From Sweltsa coloradensis (Eukaryota; Arthropoda; Insecta; Plecoptera; Chloroperlidae), in the NCBI GenBank assembly GCA_024449915.1, contig JAMZAV010000363.1, positions 62,001 to 126,000 of the forward strand: a stretch of 64,000 nt of DNA. Reading direction: 5' to 3'. Below the pieces are notes generated by a model. It was not told the DNA's origin. It saw only the letters and a program-made list of their open reading frames with translations, and did no database searches. The translations under genes were made by a program, and so were the position numbers. This document shows positions 47,801 to 58,464 of the stretch, piece by piece; positions within the stretch are counted from its first letter, which is position 1, and each line of letters starts with the position of its first letter.

Positions 47801-50800
47801 CGCCGGGGAGACTTTTTAATTTCTGGAATCGAGGGGTTCTACCCATTTACCCAATTAGCAAAATTTAATGACTGGGATCACCATAGTGTGCTTACATTTT
47901 TTAACCTATTTAGAGCGAGTCAATTTTATGATAAAGCCAATTTGAATGCTTGCAATATGGTATCAATTCAATCATGATCATCATTATCATCATATCATCA
48001 TTGAACGTGTTTTTTTTTTTAAATTTCCCCATTCGCTTTAGTCAGATTCTGATTTGAAATTGAGGGAAAACAACATTACAAATACACAATTTAAAAGTAT
48101 TAAATTGATATGACTAATTTGTAAGTCTAAATAATTGAATTTGTAAATTATATTATTCAGCTATTTTCCACCAAAACACATCAGTCCGGTATGGTCTAGT
48201 GGCTAGGATACCTGGCTCTCACCCAGGAGGCTCGGGTTCGATTCCCGGTACCGGAAACTTTTTTGTCATTCGATTTTCACACTAAATCATTTCTCTCGTG
48301 CTACCACAAAATATGCAGTTTATCGAACGGGGTATCACCTTGTTTTTGTGTTAATATCCATTTTATAACGATATGGTTAATTTAACATTAATGATCAAAA
48401 ATTACATTTAAAAAGTTTCCGGTACCGGGAATCGAACCCGAGCCTCCTGGGTGAGAGCCAGGTATCCTAGCCACTAGACCATACCGGACTGTTGTGTGCG
48501 AAAGAGTGTAGTAGAATTATACTTTATCTTCGATCTCGATTTTTTTTTAAATTCTGGTCCTATTTAGTCACTAATACAATGCAAACATCAACGAAAAGTA
48601 AATATGTCTTTTGTTTTTTATCGAAGAATGGGAAACAGATCCAAAATAAGGGGATTTACCGTCATGTACCTATTTCAATAGTGCATAAGTACAGAATACC
48701 AAGGCAGACGCTTAGCGTTTTGTTTTGAATTCAATTCACCAAAGCGAAGCTTCTTATGGTCAAACTTGAGTACCATGTATATTTTTTGATTTATTAAATC
48801 TGTACGGAATCCCCCAAAAAATTGATTTTTACCTGATGCTTTGTCTCGACTGGTGAGACGGCGACGTATGATATGTCCACACTGTAATCAAGCACTATTA
48901 TTTATCAATGTTTCAACACACTATACACTCGTACTCGCATTCGCACACGCACACGCACTCGCACACGCACACGCACACGCCACGCGTACTTGTTCAACGG
49001 CACCACTCCGCACGACGACGCGTTTCTCCGACGGACAAAAGCGTCTACTCACGTTTGCAAGAACTCATCACTCATCAGCTGCGTACGTGAATCATCGCGC
49101 TACTGCAGCGGCATTCTCAAGACTGCACTTTGCCTCCACCAGGCCATGATTATTAAGGGGGGTGGGGTGGGGGTCATCGTTGATTTCAGACATTTTCTCT
49201 AGGGGGGGAAAATTGGAAATATAGGATAGGCGATGACCAGAAAAGTACTCCCCAAGCGATGCAATGGGGGCCGTGGGGCCTTGGGGGAGAATGTCCCCCA
49301 GAATTGCGCCGCTGGCGTTTTTTAAATACGATATTTTTAAGTGGTTTTAAGTGTTTTAGAACAAGCTAAGGTGATTGCTGAACGCGATAGTTTTACTACA
49401 ATCATTCGTCTTGGCGCTATTTTGCCCCATTGCACCTTGTTTAACACAAGTCCCTAAGGAAGAAACACAGGGTTCCTAGCAGGCGCGTAGGAACGTTTTG
49501 AAAGTTGGAAGGGGCAAATTCAATATTCGATCCTGTGGTGTGGGCGGCAGCTGGAGTCTGGGGCGAGGCCCCAGCCGGCGTAGGCCCTTTCGCCGAAGGC
49601 GAAAAAAAGTCACCATAATACTGTAATACAGTTATTTCGTCATGTTTTAACTGCACTCGGACTCTGTAAACGATGCTTTACAGCAACTATGTGCGATCTA
49701 AAAACTCAAAAATTGAGCGTGAAGTGGCCCATTTTAGTAAATTTCAACCTAATTTTGATGTAATGACGAAGCTTACAGGCAAACATTTCGTTTTACCAAG
49801 GTGACTGTCGAATTGTATAAGTGCATGTGCATTTTTACTACGTAATTTCTGGGATTAATATTTAACTCGCGTTAGTTTTCCCCCCTTCCCCCGGTTCCTA
49901 CGCCACTGGACTTCCTTGCCTACCCTAGAGTATGCCTGGAATCAACACTGGTGGGGGTGTTGGTTAGTTAATGTATCCCCTTGAAAGCACCAGTGCCTAG
50001 TACAGAGTATTAATAATCTGGTTGAAGTTTGATTTTTCGAGGGTGATTCGGTGGTAATTACTGTGGCAGTAACAAATATCATGAAATGGCATTTAAAAAA
50101 ATTATGACGTACTTGTCACAGGAATTTGTGGTTGGATGCGCAATCAATTTTTTTATTTGACATCAAGACAGAGATGGAACTGAAAGTTCGAGATCAAGCT
50201 TTGGAGTCGTCATCGGTCGGAAGTTGTGGACGCACCCGCGCTTTCTTGGCAAGAAGACCGATGTTGGGTGCTTGAGAGTGGCGTTTGAGAGCTAATTTTG
50301 AATGTTCTGCAAAAGCAATGTCTTGAATTCGGGGACGGAATAAAGAATTTTCGGATTTGTGAAGTAACTCAAAGAAATGGATGTCAAGTTAGGCTAGGTA
50401 TTCACCCACATTTGAGATGACCAGTTCGTTGTAAAGGGTCTGCAGCCCTGGCCTCGCTCTGAAGGGGCCTAAACATTTCCTTGCACTATCACATTTCTAA
50501 TTTATTCTTATCCTGTTGCATCAAAATTTTAAATGTAAATAAAAATATTGCGCCGAGTGCAGTATGTAATGGCGTAAATACGGAGGCGATGGTTTAGAAG
50601 GGGGACGACGCTAAGATTACGCATTGAGTAAGGGGGGGGGGGTGAGTAGTCTAATTATGGAGGAAAACCTCAATCGCAATTTTGAACCAACTTGCAATAA
50701 TGTAATTCTAAAAAATAAAATTGTATTCTATCCCCTTAGCCCATGCAGCCTACATTTAACTTCCTTACCTTTTTCAGCCAAGAAATCTTCAGAAGTCGAT

Positions 50801-51109
50801 AACAACAGTCACCACTCGGACCGACCTTACCTCGGGTCAACAGCTTTGATTCCTCCCACGACGATCAAAACCGAACCAGCGGAGAAACCCCTTCATCATC
50901 CCAACTACAATAACTACAATAGTACACCAATCCGAGACAAGATGCTAGCCAACAGCTACGCTCCCTTTAGCAGTAATCAATCCCTCTCCAACCACGGTAC
51001 ACATCAGTTCCCGTTCTCGTCGCAAGGGGCGCATCATGACGTGTCGCCCTACGTCATGAACCACCATCAAAACATGGCGGCGGCTGCGAAGTTAATGGCC
51101 ACGACATAA
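41540..51109 (+). CDS. pnr: GATA transcription factor, pannier type (GATA4/5/6 class), four coding exons
   Basis: A nuclear DNA-binding regulator that recognises WGATAR sites; in flies pannier patterns dorsal ectoderm, heart and bristles. Coding exons are 41540-41813, 43631-43803, 44810-45054 and 50778-51109, and the phases fit. With one base removed in exon 3 the product is 340 residues, shorter than fly Pannier. An N-terminal PVYVPS motif near residue 13 is of GATA4/5/6 type. The N-finger uses Cys 105, 108, 126 and 129; the C-finger uses Cys 159, 162, 180 and 183, followed by the basic RKRKPKK tail. The C-terminus is rich in His, Asn and Ser and has an IKTEP motif like the SUMO site of GATA4. 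The finger sequences ([17 protein letters not shown]) match pannier rather than serpent or grain. Oddities are an extra G at 44912-44914 just after the last zinc ligand, and a tandemly triplicated splice donor after exon 2. Confidence 0.9.
41852..42198. repeat. Inverted repeat pair in pannier intron 1
   Basis: The arms at 41852-41918 and 42136-42198 are inverted copies: GCTATTTTCACCCACTTTCT with CATGCGC on the left, and GCGCATGCG with AGTTGGTGAAAATAGC on the right. The pair could fold in the pre-mRNA. Confidence 0.55.
42200..42924. other. Remainder of pannier intron 1, no feature seen
   Basis: AT-rich intron sequence without recognised exon or element. Confidence 0.5.
42925..43592 (+). mobile_element. 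Helentron-like element in pannier intron 1 (H4)
   Basis: This 668-bp element has GGATGAGC at 42925-42932, the subterminal GCTCATCC at about 43554-43561, and CTGG (a variant of CTAG) at 43589-43592. It carries the block of about 170 bp once, where H2 and H3 have it twice. Its right end is only 38 bp from the exon 2 acceptor. Confidence 0.6.
43631..43803 (+). CDS. pnr: pannier coding exon 2 (N-terminal zinc finger)
   Basis: The acceptor is TTCAG at 43626-43630. The split codon G+AC gives Asp 92, and the exon reads through [15 protein letters not shown] to [11 protein letters not shown]. It holds the complete CX2C-X17-CX2C N-finger, which stabilises DNA binding and contacts FOG-type cofactors. 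It ends in phase 0 at donor GTAAGA (43804). The last 14 exonic bases and the donor are repeated twice more downstream. Confidence 0.9.
43789..43925 (+). repeat. Tandem triplication of exon 2 end and splice donor
   Basis: A unit of about 54 bp, GTCCAAAAGACTG followed by GTAAGATTGAGATAA, occurs three times. Donor GT dinucleotides fall at 43804, 43858 and 43913, and the third has the consensus GTAAGT. Unit 2 lacks a G in AAAAGACTG. Reading past the first donor meets an in-frame TAA at 43816-43818. Confidence 0.85.
44045..44170 (+). mobile_element. tRNA-like SINE family C in pannier intron 2
   Basis: It contains AGCGTTAAACGTGCGACTCT, a GGGATC-type box and CCCGGCAATCCTGTCTAAAG. These correspond to the head and start of body of the copies at 10434 and 11750. 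Confidence 0.45.
44810..45054 (+). CDS. pnr: pannier coding exon 3 (C-terminal zinc finger), frame broken by one base
   Basis: The acceptor is CCCCCAG at 44803-44809. It reads [19 protein letters not shown] in phase 0 through Cys 183. At 44912-44914 the codon GGG is followed by CCT. Dropping one G gives the expected [20 protein letters not shown] and RKRKPKK tail, ending in phase 1 at donor GTGAGT (45055). That phase matches exon 4. As written, the frame loses everything after the last zinc ligand, including the DNA-contacting basic tail. A consensus error is more likely than a real null allele of an essential gene. Confidence 0.85.
45190..45290 (+). repeat. Repeat family F, copy 3 (partial)
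   Basis: It has CCCCCTTCCCTTGACGACC, then GATGACAAAGACGATGACAA and CACGACGTG, as in the copy at 46540. Confidence 0.45.
45735..45985 (+). repeat. Repeat family G, copy 2
   Basis: It shares ATCAGCATTGTGTACGAGTG, AATCGCAATCAAAT, GCATGAAAACG and the end near CGATCAAG with the copy at 30530. Family K follows directly at 46005. Confidence 0.45.
46005..46270 (+). repeat. Repeat family K, copy 3
   Basis: The blocks are ACCAATCCTCG, TTTTGGTCCCG, a TCAATTTTTAAAT block, AATCTGTGACT and GAAAAGCACGTAAGTACTGC. They align with 25565-25830 and 32283-32520. Confidence 0.45.
46540..46865 (+). mobile_element. Repeat family F, longest copy, with ACTA tail
   Basis: It runs from a TTTCCCTTTGACTACCTCC block through an ACG-rich stretch, GGCTGGTTCTGACCAG and GAGTGCCCTAAAACAACA, to (ACTA)n at about 46841-46863. 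The tail suggests a retroposon 3' end. The GC-rich frames in it are not conserved. Confidence 0.5.
47739..47810 (+). tRNA. tRNA-Asp (GTC)
   Basis: A 72-nt cloverleaf. The acceptor stem pairs TCCTCGG with CCGGGGA, with discriminator G. The anticodon stem CCCGC/GCGGG encloses CTGTCAC with anticodon GTC at 47772-47774. The B box GGTTCGATTCC is intact. A TTTTT terminator at 47813-47817 follows. No intron. It lies inside pannier intron 3. Confidence 0.95.
48185..48256 (+). tRNA. tRNA-Glu (CTC), first copy
   Basis: A 72-nt cloverleaf. The acceptor stem is TCCGGTA/TACCGGA and the anticodon stem CCTGG/CCAGG, with anticodon CTC at 48218-48220. The B box GGTTCGATTCC is intact and a T run follows. It is convergent with the second copy 160 bp downstream. 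Confidence 0.95.
48417..48488 (-). tRNA. tRNA-Glu (CTC), second copy
   Basis: The 72 bases are the exact inverse of the first copy. In its own orientation it is followed by CTTTTTAA, a terminator. The 5' flanks of the two copies are also similar (ACACATCAG against ACACAACAG), so the duplication included flanking DNA. Confidence 0.95.
48935..48985. repeat. CACACG-type low-complexity tract
   Basis: An alternating purine/pyrimidine-rich tract of CAC and GCA units. The histidine/threonine-rich frames across it are artefacts. Confidence 0.75.
49480..49908. mobile_element. MITE with CAGGCGCGTAGGAAC ends
   Basis: The left end CAGGCGCGTAGGAAC and the inverse of the right end, CAGTGGCGTAGGAAC, match at 13 of 15 positions and bound 429 bp. 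Inside are short palindromes (CTGGGGCGAGGCCCCAG and TTCGCCGAAGGCGAA). CAG...CTG ends recall hAT-type elements, but no clear 8-bp target duplication is visible. Confidence 0.55.
50778..51109 (+). CDS. pnr: pannier coding exon 4 (C-terminal region)
   Basis: The acceptor is TTTTTCAG ending at 50777. The split codon A+CC gives Thr, then KKSSEVDNN. The exon encodes 110 residues to TAA at 51107-51109, rich in His, Asn, Ser and Pro, with IKTEPAEKP near its start. This motif matches the IKTEP sumoylation site of GATA4. The conserved helices reported for fly Pannier's C-terminus were not recognised. Confidence 0.8.
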
Positions 51110-53285
51110 AAGAAAAACAGTTTCTTAGGGATAATTTTATTGTGATCGAAAAAACATGATGGACGTAGCCATAAAATTAATTCAAAGTGGTTGTACATTA
51201 TATTTTCGTCTGAAAAAACATTTTCAGGCCAAAGACCTTCAATAGAAGATGGAAAAGTGGAAGTTTTTACAAATATCGTACGCTCGTCGATTGGGCTAGT
51301 TTAAACAAAAAGTGTAATCATTCAGTCATTGGCTATGATTAGGAGTAATGGTAAATGGTTATACGAAAACTGTTTCGATTTCGAAGCCAAGGGCCATATA
51401 TAATCCAAAGGTTACACAGTATGTAATTTTGAGAGTGTTACAAAGTGTACGCGGTTTCACGAAAATGTCATTCATGGCGTATTTTTATAACGATGAATCG
51501 CCACATATTTAGCTCAAAATTAAAATTCAATAACGAAAGTTCACGAATTGACACTGATTACTGCTAAAGTGGTGTACTATTTGTTTTCCCATGGATTTGA
51601 CGTCATCAGTTTCATTGTACAGTTTTTGTTACGAACTAGTACATTTTTTCTTTGTGATACAATCATGTTACACACGTCAAACCATATAAGGGCACTAAAT
51701 ATGTTTTTTTTTTAAATCGTGAGTAGAAGAACTACTATTTTCTATTACTTGTGACTAAGATGTATGATAGTCAGTCACTAAAGTATTGAGTCAACGTTTA
51801 GGCTGTCACCTATGACGTATTATACCGTTTACCGTATTAGTATTTAAATTGTATCACTCACTACAGTTGCTATAGCAGATATAATATATTATTATACTTG
51901 CAAGTTCACTAATCAGTTAACTGTGCTTCTAGTTGTTGTTAACATCAATAACTATTTAAATCGTATTATTAAATCACACTTTTTTCACGCTTGATTGTGT
52001 GGATATAGTACAAGTTTTTTAAATAATATTTTTTCCATTAAATGCCAAATTATTGCACATTAAATTAGTGACTCCTTTTTTTTAATTCACCACATTCTTT
52101 AAGGGCTAATGATGTAACATTTGTGACTGAGTATTTTCACAATTAGTGTTTTTATATGAAATAATATTTTTTTTCAGTGACAGTTAAGTTTTTAGATCTG
52201 CCTAATTTACAGTAATGTTGGCACATTTTTACAGCAAAATTTTGGTGTCCTGAGACAATTACAGCACTGATCTCCTTTATATCAATGAAAAAGTAATCAG
52301 TATAAAAATGTCATACGTGTCAAAATAGTGCATGCAATAAAATATTATAGTCTGATGGACAATCACAATAATAGTAGACACAAATGCATTGCTTCATATG
52401 AAGCTCTTTGGTAATTTCACCATGTGTAGTAGCTTTGAAAAGATGTAATGTAGGCTTCGTTGTAAGTTCAATCAATGGGGAAAATATCATTGATCTGTAC
52501 ATATTTGTAAGTATTATTTAGTTGTATAGTAATACTAATTTCAACATTCTTGCAAATATTCTAACTATGGAGACAAAGTACATGGGCATGTCTTTTGAGT
52601 TATGTAAAATAAATGTCTTAAAGAATTTCTGTCCAAGTTCATTCAACTTAATTTGAATTAAATAATATCTTTTCTAGAATATTATGTCATTTGTCAGAAA
52701 GAAACTATAGATTCTCTGATCTGAAAACTCCAAGTTACCCACATGTCAAAACAATGATTATTATTTTTATACAAATTTTGGTGTGTTTGACTCTCAATTA
52801 ACAAATAAACTAATATTCCGTTGTACATATACTAGGTTTTTGTATTTCATCTGTAGCCATCAATAATACTCTGTCATATTCCATAACGGTTTGATTAAAT
52901 TCAGTGTATGTTATTATAGGTCCCACAATGTCTAAAATAATACGCATGTGTCGATTGATTGTCTTTATCAACGTTCGTTTTAATTTCTAGTGAAAGAATG
53001 GATTTCTAAATACTACATTTTCGAAATTACCTAATGCCTTGCCTGCTGTTGAAAGTGTGACTAATATTGCATGAGAAAACTGCAGATAAATACTACGGAT
53101 ATAATCATACACTTCGATGTATTTAGTTGATGTTATCAATTCCTTCGCCAAAAATGTGCTGAGCCATTCCTGTACAAAGTTCCAGCTTCTAGTTTTAAAT
53201 TGTTGATACTGCATTCTGTGTTAGTGGCAAAGGCCTGGGCCTGTGTAATATTGTTATTAATTCCGGTGTAATAAACTAAAACTTG
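51110..53285 (+). other. pnr: Probable long 3' UTR of pannier
   Basis: About 2.2 kb of AT-rich sequence downstream of the stop that lacks every repeat family seen elsewhere, which suggests it is transcribed and constrained. Candidate poly(A) signals are AATAAA near 52609 and near 53269. TGTACATA, the Pumilio consensus, occurs at 52496-52503 and 52822-52829, and several ATTTA elements are present. The UTR end is inferred. Confidence 0.45.
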
Positions 53286-54904
53286 ATATGTGTATGAATT
53301 GTATGAATTGCTTTACTTACTTTAATCTACATTCTACACTGTTCAGATCTTACCACAAACAACTACAAATTGACATAATATTCATATCGAGCAATAATAT
53401 TTCATTGCAAATTTAAAGCATTGTGATTATAAAAATCAAAATACTTATTTCACCCTTCATAGGGCAAAAGAAAAGGAGCCAACATTTTGCTTTCTACATT
53501 AACAATTTAAAATTTGTCATTTTTAAAAATTATTTGAGATTTTTTAAAAGATTTTTTCCTTGATATTTTCTAGGAATAAAATGCTGATTGGGGTTCAAAA
53601 TTGACATCGAAGTTAAAAGAAAATTCAAAAATTGATTTAAAACATAATATTGTTTGCAATTTTTTAGTTTGTTCCATCTTTTTTACATGTTCAAATTGAA
53701 TCTACTACGGGCAAACAAAATATCCGGGACACCCCAGAAAATTGTGTTTTGGCGTGTTTTTATACACAATTTGATTTTTGAACAATTACCAAAATCCTTC
53801 TAACGGAAAAAAAAACTTTTAATTACGAACAAAACAAAGCAGCTATTTACCCAGGTAAAAAGTATGAAAAACTGTCAGATTTAACTGTGTAGATTTTGAA
53901 AAGTGGTTTGAAAATCCCATTGCCCTATAAAAGGATGGTGCATTCATGATCTTAGACAACAATTTTCTGATCTGTGCGTTATTTCAATTCTTTGCCGAAA
54001 CTATATTTTAAATAAATATTAAATAAACAAGCAAACACTGGCTTTAAACCTCTGACTTCACACAAATGAATAATAATTATTACAATCTTAAATTCACAAT
54101 ATAATAATTATGCAACTTGTAAATCAAGACTGATTTTGAAACTATTTAATTACAATTATATTGCAAAGAAGATTATGTTGTAAGTTACAAAATCAAACTA
54201 TAGTTAATATAGATTGTTTAATTGCAAATAATGTTTAGAGTGGCTACATGTAAATGCCTTCGAAGACATTAATGTCCTCATAACGAAAAGAAATCGACTT
54301 GTAATAGGTAGGAATTGCTTTTCAGATATGTAAACAAATATTATTTTCCATTTTAGTAAAAAACCAATGTTTTCGAAATAACTAAAACCATCATTTTTAA
54401 AGGATCGAATCGCAAAAAAGAACCACCTAAGTCAACACCCTCACTTATTTCCGTCCAAATTATTTGGATGATACGTAGCCAATAAATATTGTTGTTCTTA
54501 CAAAATAATATATATAAACGTGCAATCACCCCCCCCCCCTCTCTGCCCCCCTCTCCTCACGGCAAACAAAAATAATGTCGATACTCCTTTTTCAGGGTAA
54601 CTGAAAAAATGCAAAATATTTGTCTCCATGTTCCCAAATCTTCTCATCTATTCACACGCACTTGTCAATCAAACTATTATTTATCCCATATTAGTTGAAT
54701 GTTGTGTTTGTGAGGTTATATGTGCAATCTTAGAATGTTATAGGTAATGAACGTAGTGAATACAATATTCAAAGTGTAATTATTAAAAACTACAATTATA
54801 ACACGCATTGTATAAAATTAAGTGGTTTGCTATCTCCTATTTCCTTGTCTCTCCAAAACATTTTCTCCTTATGAATGACATCGTAATATTTCTCTTTTAT
54901 CTCT

Positions 54905-55030
54905 AGTTGGTCATTGTTCGCTTGTCGATGGTGTCGGCGCCTGCAGAGTTGGCTTGGTCGGCTTTAAATTTATGTACTCCACTTCAAATCAGTTATATGA
55001 CTGAGTGCATGGGTAGACTCCAAAAAAAGA
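54905..55030 (+). mobile_element. SINE family D, 3' portion
   Basis: The blocks are CTAGTTGGTCATTGTTCGC, GTGTCGGCGCCTGCAGAGTT and ACTGAGTGCATGGGTAGAC. It is a truncated copy. Confidence 0.5.
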
Positions 55031-55132
55031 ATTAATTAATTTGTTGTTATTTATTTATAATGTGATTTTATTTAAATGATGTAGTGAAAGTATGAATGGT
55101 ATATGACTAGGCGCATATGAAGGAAGTAAATG

Positions 55133-55155
55133 CCCCCCCCCCCCCCCCCCCCCCC
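55133..55155. repeat. poly-C tract, 23 bases
   Basis: The longest C homopolymer in the window. Confidence 0.9.
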
Positions 55156-56435
55156 GAATTCAGAATGTTAAACACCCACTTCACCGTTCATCACCTCAGC
55201 TAAAATTGAAAAAATAGTAGTGCTAAAATAAAAATTAAAAAAAGTAGTAGTGTAGTAGAAATAGAAATATATTCACTATATTCAGGGTGTGCTGACAGCT
55301 GACTTGTAGTTAGATGTGCGGATGCAAAAAAAGCTCATCAGTCACACCATTTTACCCTCCTCCCATTCGAAAAAGGCGTCCTTTGCGCCTGTATATTTCA
55401 AGGCGGAGGTACCAAACGAGTTAAAAACTGATATAATCTTGGTATTAAGAGGAATGCGCACAAAAATACTACTATATACAATGCGTAACTTTTCAGTATT
55501 ATGATGAATTATTCATTTTGTTGTTATTGTAAAAGGATTTTATTCTCATATTCCCCACAATCGAAAGTATTATGCTAATAATATGGAAATGTATTTATGA
55601 TTTAAAAATTTGTCAACGCACTTGTTGACATCACATGCACCCACGATATGGTTCATACACATGTAGATAGGCGAGTGAACTCTGTAAGCTTATGAGTAAT
55701 ATCTCAAATTTATGCGCAATATTAAATATGTTCCTTAAAAGTTAAATTATCATAGGAGGTTGTGGTATTTTGCATTTAATTTATTATTAATGTTTGAGCT
55801 TGGGCTAACGTTTTTCACAATATCTGATGCCCCGTTTAAATTCGCTTGATGGATTCTGATGAATATTTTCTGAAACCGTATTTTTATAATTTATAGTTCC
55901 AATTTTCACCCAAAAATGTTAAAACTTTGAAATGTAGTTTTTTAAGAATATAAACATCTCAATCAGAAAATTAATTTACGTTTTCAAATCATACGTAAGT
56001 TTGGTAAACATAATACAATACAATTATTATTCAGATTTTGACATTTACTTTTAAAAGTCAGTGAAAAAGTACAACAAATTGACAACGCTCCGAACCAAGA
56101 CGGTACTATTATTTTTGGGTTGAACCATTTGACGTTGACAATTAAATTAAAATATGCTAATATTGTGTGCTTTTCACAAGCGTTTTTCTTGCGATACAGT
56201 TTTTAATCAGTAAGAAACCTTGACAGCTCTACTGACCGCTTGCCTCACCTTTGCAAAAAACAAAAACTTTTGAAGTTTTAATTCCATTGTTTACTTCGTT
56301 CGAATTCAATGCACTTTAAGAAATTCTAATTTTTTCTTTGAAACATTATGCTATGCAAAGTTCCCCACTCCACAGACGTATTTGTGATGCATTAACCTTG
56401 GCCGGAAATGCATTTTTTTACTTATTTAAATATAC

Positions 56436-56441
56436 TATAAA
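56436..56441 (+). promoter_or_regulatory. TATA box of the FAS gene
   Basis: TATAAA lies about 25-30 bp upstream of a TCAATCA stretch (56461-56467) that could serve as the start region. A donor CAG/GTAAGA follows at 56586-56587. The promoter assignment is inference from position and spacing. Confidence 0.45.
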
Positions 56442-56464
56442 ACAAGCAGCGCCATTGACCTCAA

Positions 56465-56586
56465 TCAACACTTAGTGTTGCTTAACAGTTTATTCAATGT
56501 GTGCAGAAGCGTTTTGAGAGAAGAATACAAGAACTTCGAAGACGTGGTGACCTGGGATTTTCATAGAAGTTATAGTCTAGCTACAG
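56465..56586 (+). other. Non-coding exon 1 of the FAS gene (probable)
   Basis: The 5' limit is set by the TATA box; the 3' limit by donor GTAAGA at 56587. Joined to the acceptor at 58443, its last codons in frame include TAG at 56578-56580, which closes the frame upstream of the ATG at 58465 and supports that start. Confidence 0.5.
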
Positions 56587-57347
56587 GTAAGATATAAACA
56601 AAAGTTAGTGTTGTGTTGACTAGAAAATAAAGAAATTGCCTGGTAAAATAAACATACAAAAAGATAAATAAAAACGAACAAATTTAAAGTTGTGTAAACC
56701 TGATTATTCATTTGAAATCGAGCCAAGTTTATTTCTGTGAAAATAATAGATTTAAATGTAAAATATGTATTCCATTTTTTTTACCTTTGCAGAGTAATCT
56801 AAATGGTTAATTTATTTGCCGAATTATTTATTGATTTCCTTTTAGTGATATGCTATATTCATTTTCATTAAGGTCGCAGTGAAAATGCCAAAGCTTTGGA
56901 TGAGCTTAGAGACGTTGCATGTTAGTTTTTTTAAATAAAAATAAATAATAATAAATTATAATTCCATTGTTTTCCACAAACTCCACCATTTGGTCAAAGT
57001 TTTGATTTCAATTCATTGAGACGCTACAGATTGTGTAGTGTATTTGGTTGAAAGATTCTAAAACTTGTCGTTTTTTGTTAACAAGATAATAAAACTCCAA
57101 ACTCCAATAATCATGAATAAAACTTTTAAAAATAAAATATAGTGTGTCAAAAAGAAACAAAACCCATAACAGTTACACAACGTGATAAGGGTAACACCAA
57201 TAATGAAAATCGATACATGATTAGTACGAGAAATCAGCCTAAGTAAATTAGTGTGATTGACAGAGAGAAAATATTGATGTACAATTTTTCACAATTCTGC
57301 TTATAATAACGCGAAAATTAACGCGAATCACACGTCACTTATTAGAT

Positions 57348-57509
57348 TGTAATTATTTGGACACACGCTGTTCTAAAAATAAATATTACAAATAAAATAT
57401 TTATTTAAGAACAGTGTTGAGGTTTGAGAAATTCACTCGATTAGGCAAGTGTCGAAATATTAAAAATAAAATATTTATTTTAAGAACAGTGTATGTCCAA
57501 ATAATTACA
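57348..57509. mobile_element. MITE with TGTAATTATTTGGACA ends
   Basis: The ends are inverted over about 40 bp: TGTAATTATTTGGACA and a CTGTTCT block on the left, AAGAACAGTGT and TGTCCAAATAATTACA on the right. They bound 162 bp. An internal AAAATAAAATATTTATTT block occurs twice in direct orientation. Confidence 0.65.
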
Positions 57510-57529
57510 GTTTAATAAATTGAATTTAG

Positions 57530-57690
57530 AGTCTACCCATTCAGTTATATAACTGATTTTCAGTGGGGCACTTTAAATCAAAGCGACCAAGCCAACCCTG
57601 TAGGCTCCGACGCAATCGACGAGTGAGCGATAACCAACCAAAGATCGATATTTTTAATAGGAAATATAGCAATCAGTGGTATGGACATAA
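57530..57690 (-). mobile_element. SINE family D, copy in FAS intron 1
   Basis: It matches 32560-32710 closely: CAGTTATATAACTGATTTTC, then CGACGCAATCGACGAGTGAG and TATAGCAATCAGTGGTATGG. Confidence 0.5.
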
Positions 57691-58464
57691 ATAATTAATT
57701 AATTATAATAAAAATAATATATAATAATTATAATTAATTTACCTGTTCTACTCGTTTCATATTTATAATCACACGTAACTTGTTTTGTCCATTCGTCCAT
57801 CAGTCCATTCGTGTGTCACACCTCGTGATAGATAGTGGACAGGACCACCGATTAATATACATCATGTTGATATTGAATATTTAGTTAACCGGAGTAAGCC
57901 TCACTTAAAATCGTGAAGGTTTGAACCTGGCACCACCACCTAAAGTGATCAACGTCGGGTCAAGTTTTATTTGTGTATAAGTTTTCTACAAATTTCTTGT
58001 TTAAGTTTATTGTAATCACCCTCGGGTTAAAACCTTACAAGTCCATGAAAGTTGGCTGAATGAAAGAGTACCTCTGATTAAAATGCAAACAATTTTTTTT
58101 TTTTTTGGGGGGGGGGGAGGGGAGAGATAACCTCACTATTGGCCATTATATGTCGGTTTTGACAAAAGTGTAGCCTGCACATCTGGTGCAAAATTACATT
58201 TTGAGAATTGGTTTCCTGGATATAGTTTGTCGCACATATTTAGCTTCCACAAGTATGAGGAAAAATAGATTTCTGAAATAACGGAATACGATTTTTTTTG
58301 TCATATGGTACAAAACTCGAAAGAACTCGTATTTTGTACCATTTGACATAAATAATCGTTCACCAACTGTTATTGACCTTCGTATCAGTGTTTGTTTCAT
58401 ATAAGTTTATTCTAGTGATTGTGAATATCATATTTCGTTACAGCACAGTATCGCAACACAAGAG

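Larger units (their letters stand above)
45055..50777. other. pannier intron 3 (5.7 kb), with tRNA genes and repeats
   Basis: The intron runs from GTGAGT at 45055 to TTTTTCAG ending at 50777. It contains repeats F, G and K, three tRNA genes, a CA/CG-rich tract at about 48935-48985, a MITE at 49480 and a G tract at about 50632-50641. No further coding exon was recognised, and the flanking exon phases fit without one. Confidence 0.7.
53290..56430. other. Intergenic spacer between pannier and the FAS gene
   Basis: AT-rich, with C tracts at about 54529-54540 and 55133-55155 and a SINE D fragment at 54905-55030. No exon or RNA gene was recognised. Confidence 0.5.
56587..58443. other. FAS intron 1
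   Basis: AT-rich intron holding a MITE (57348-57509), a SINE D copy (57530-57690) and a T/G-rich tract at 58089-58122. No exon was recognised. Confidence 0.5.

Noticed and set aside
48841..49149. 102-codon + frame and overlapping frames
   Set aside because: They cross a CACACG low-complexity tract in an intron, with no conserved domain.
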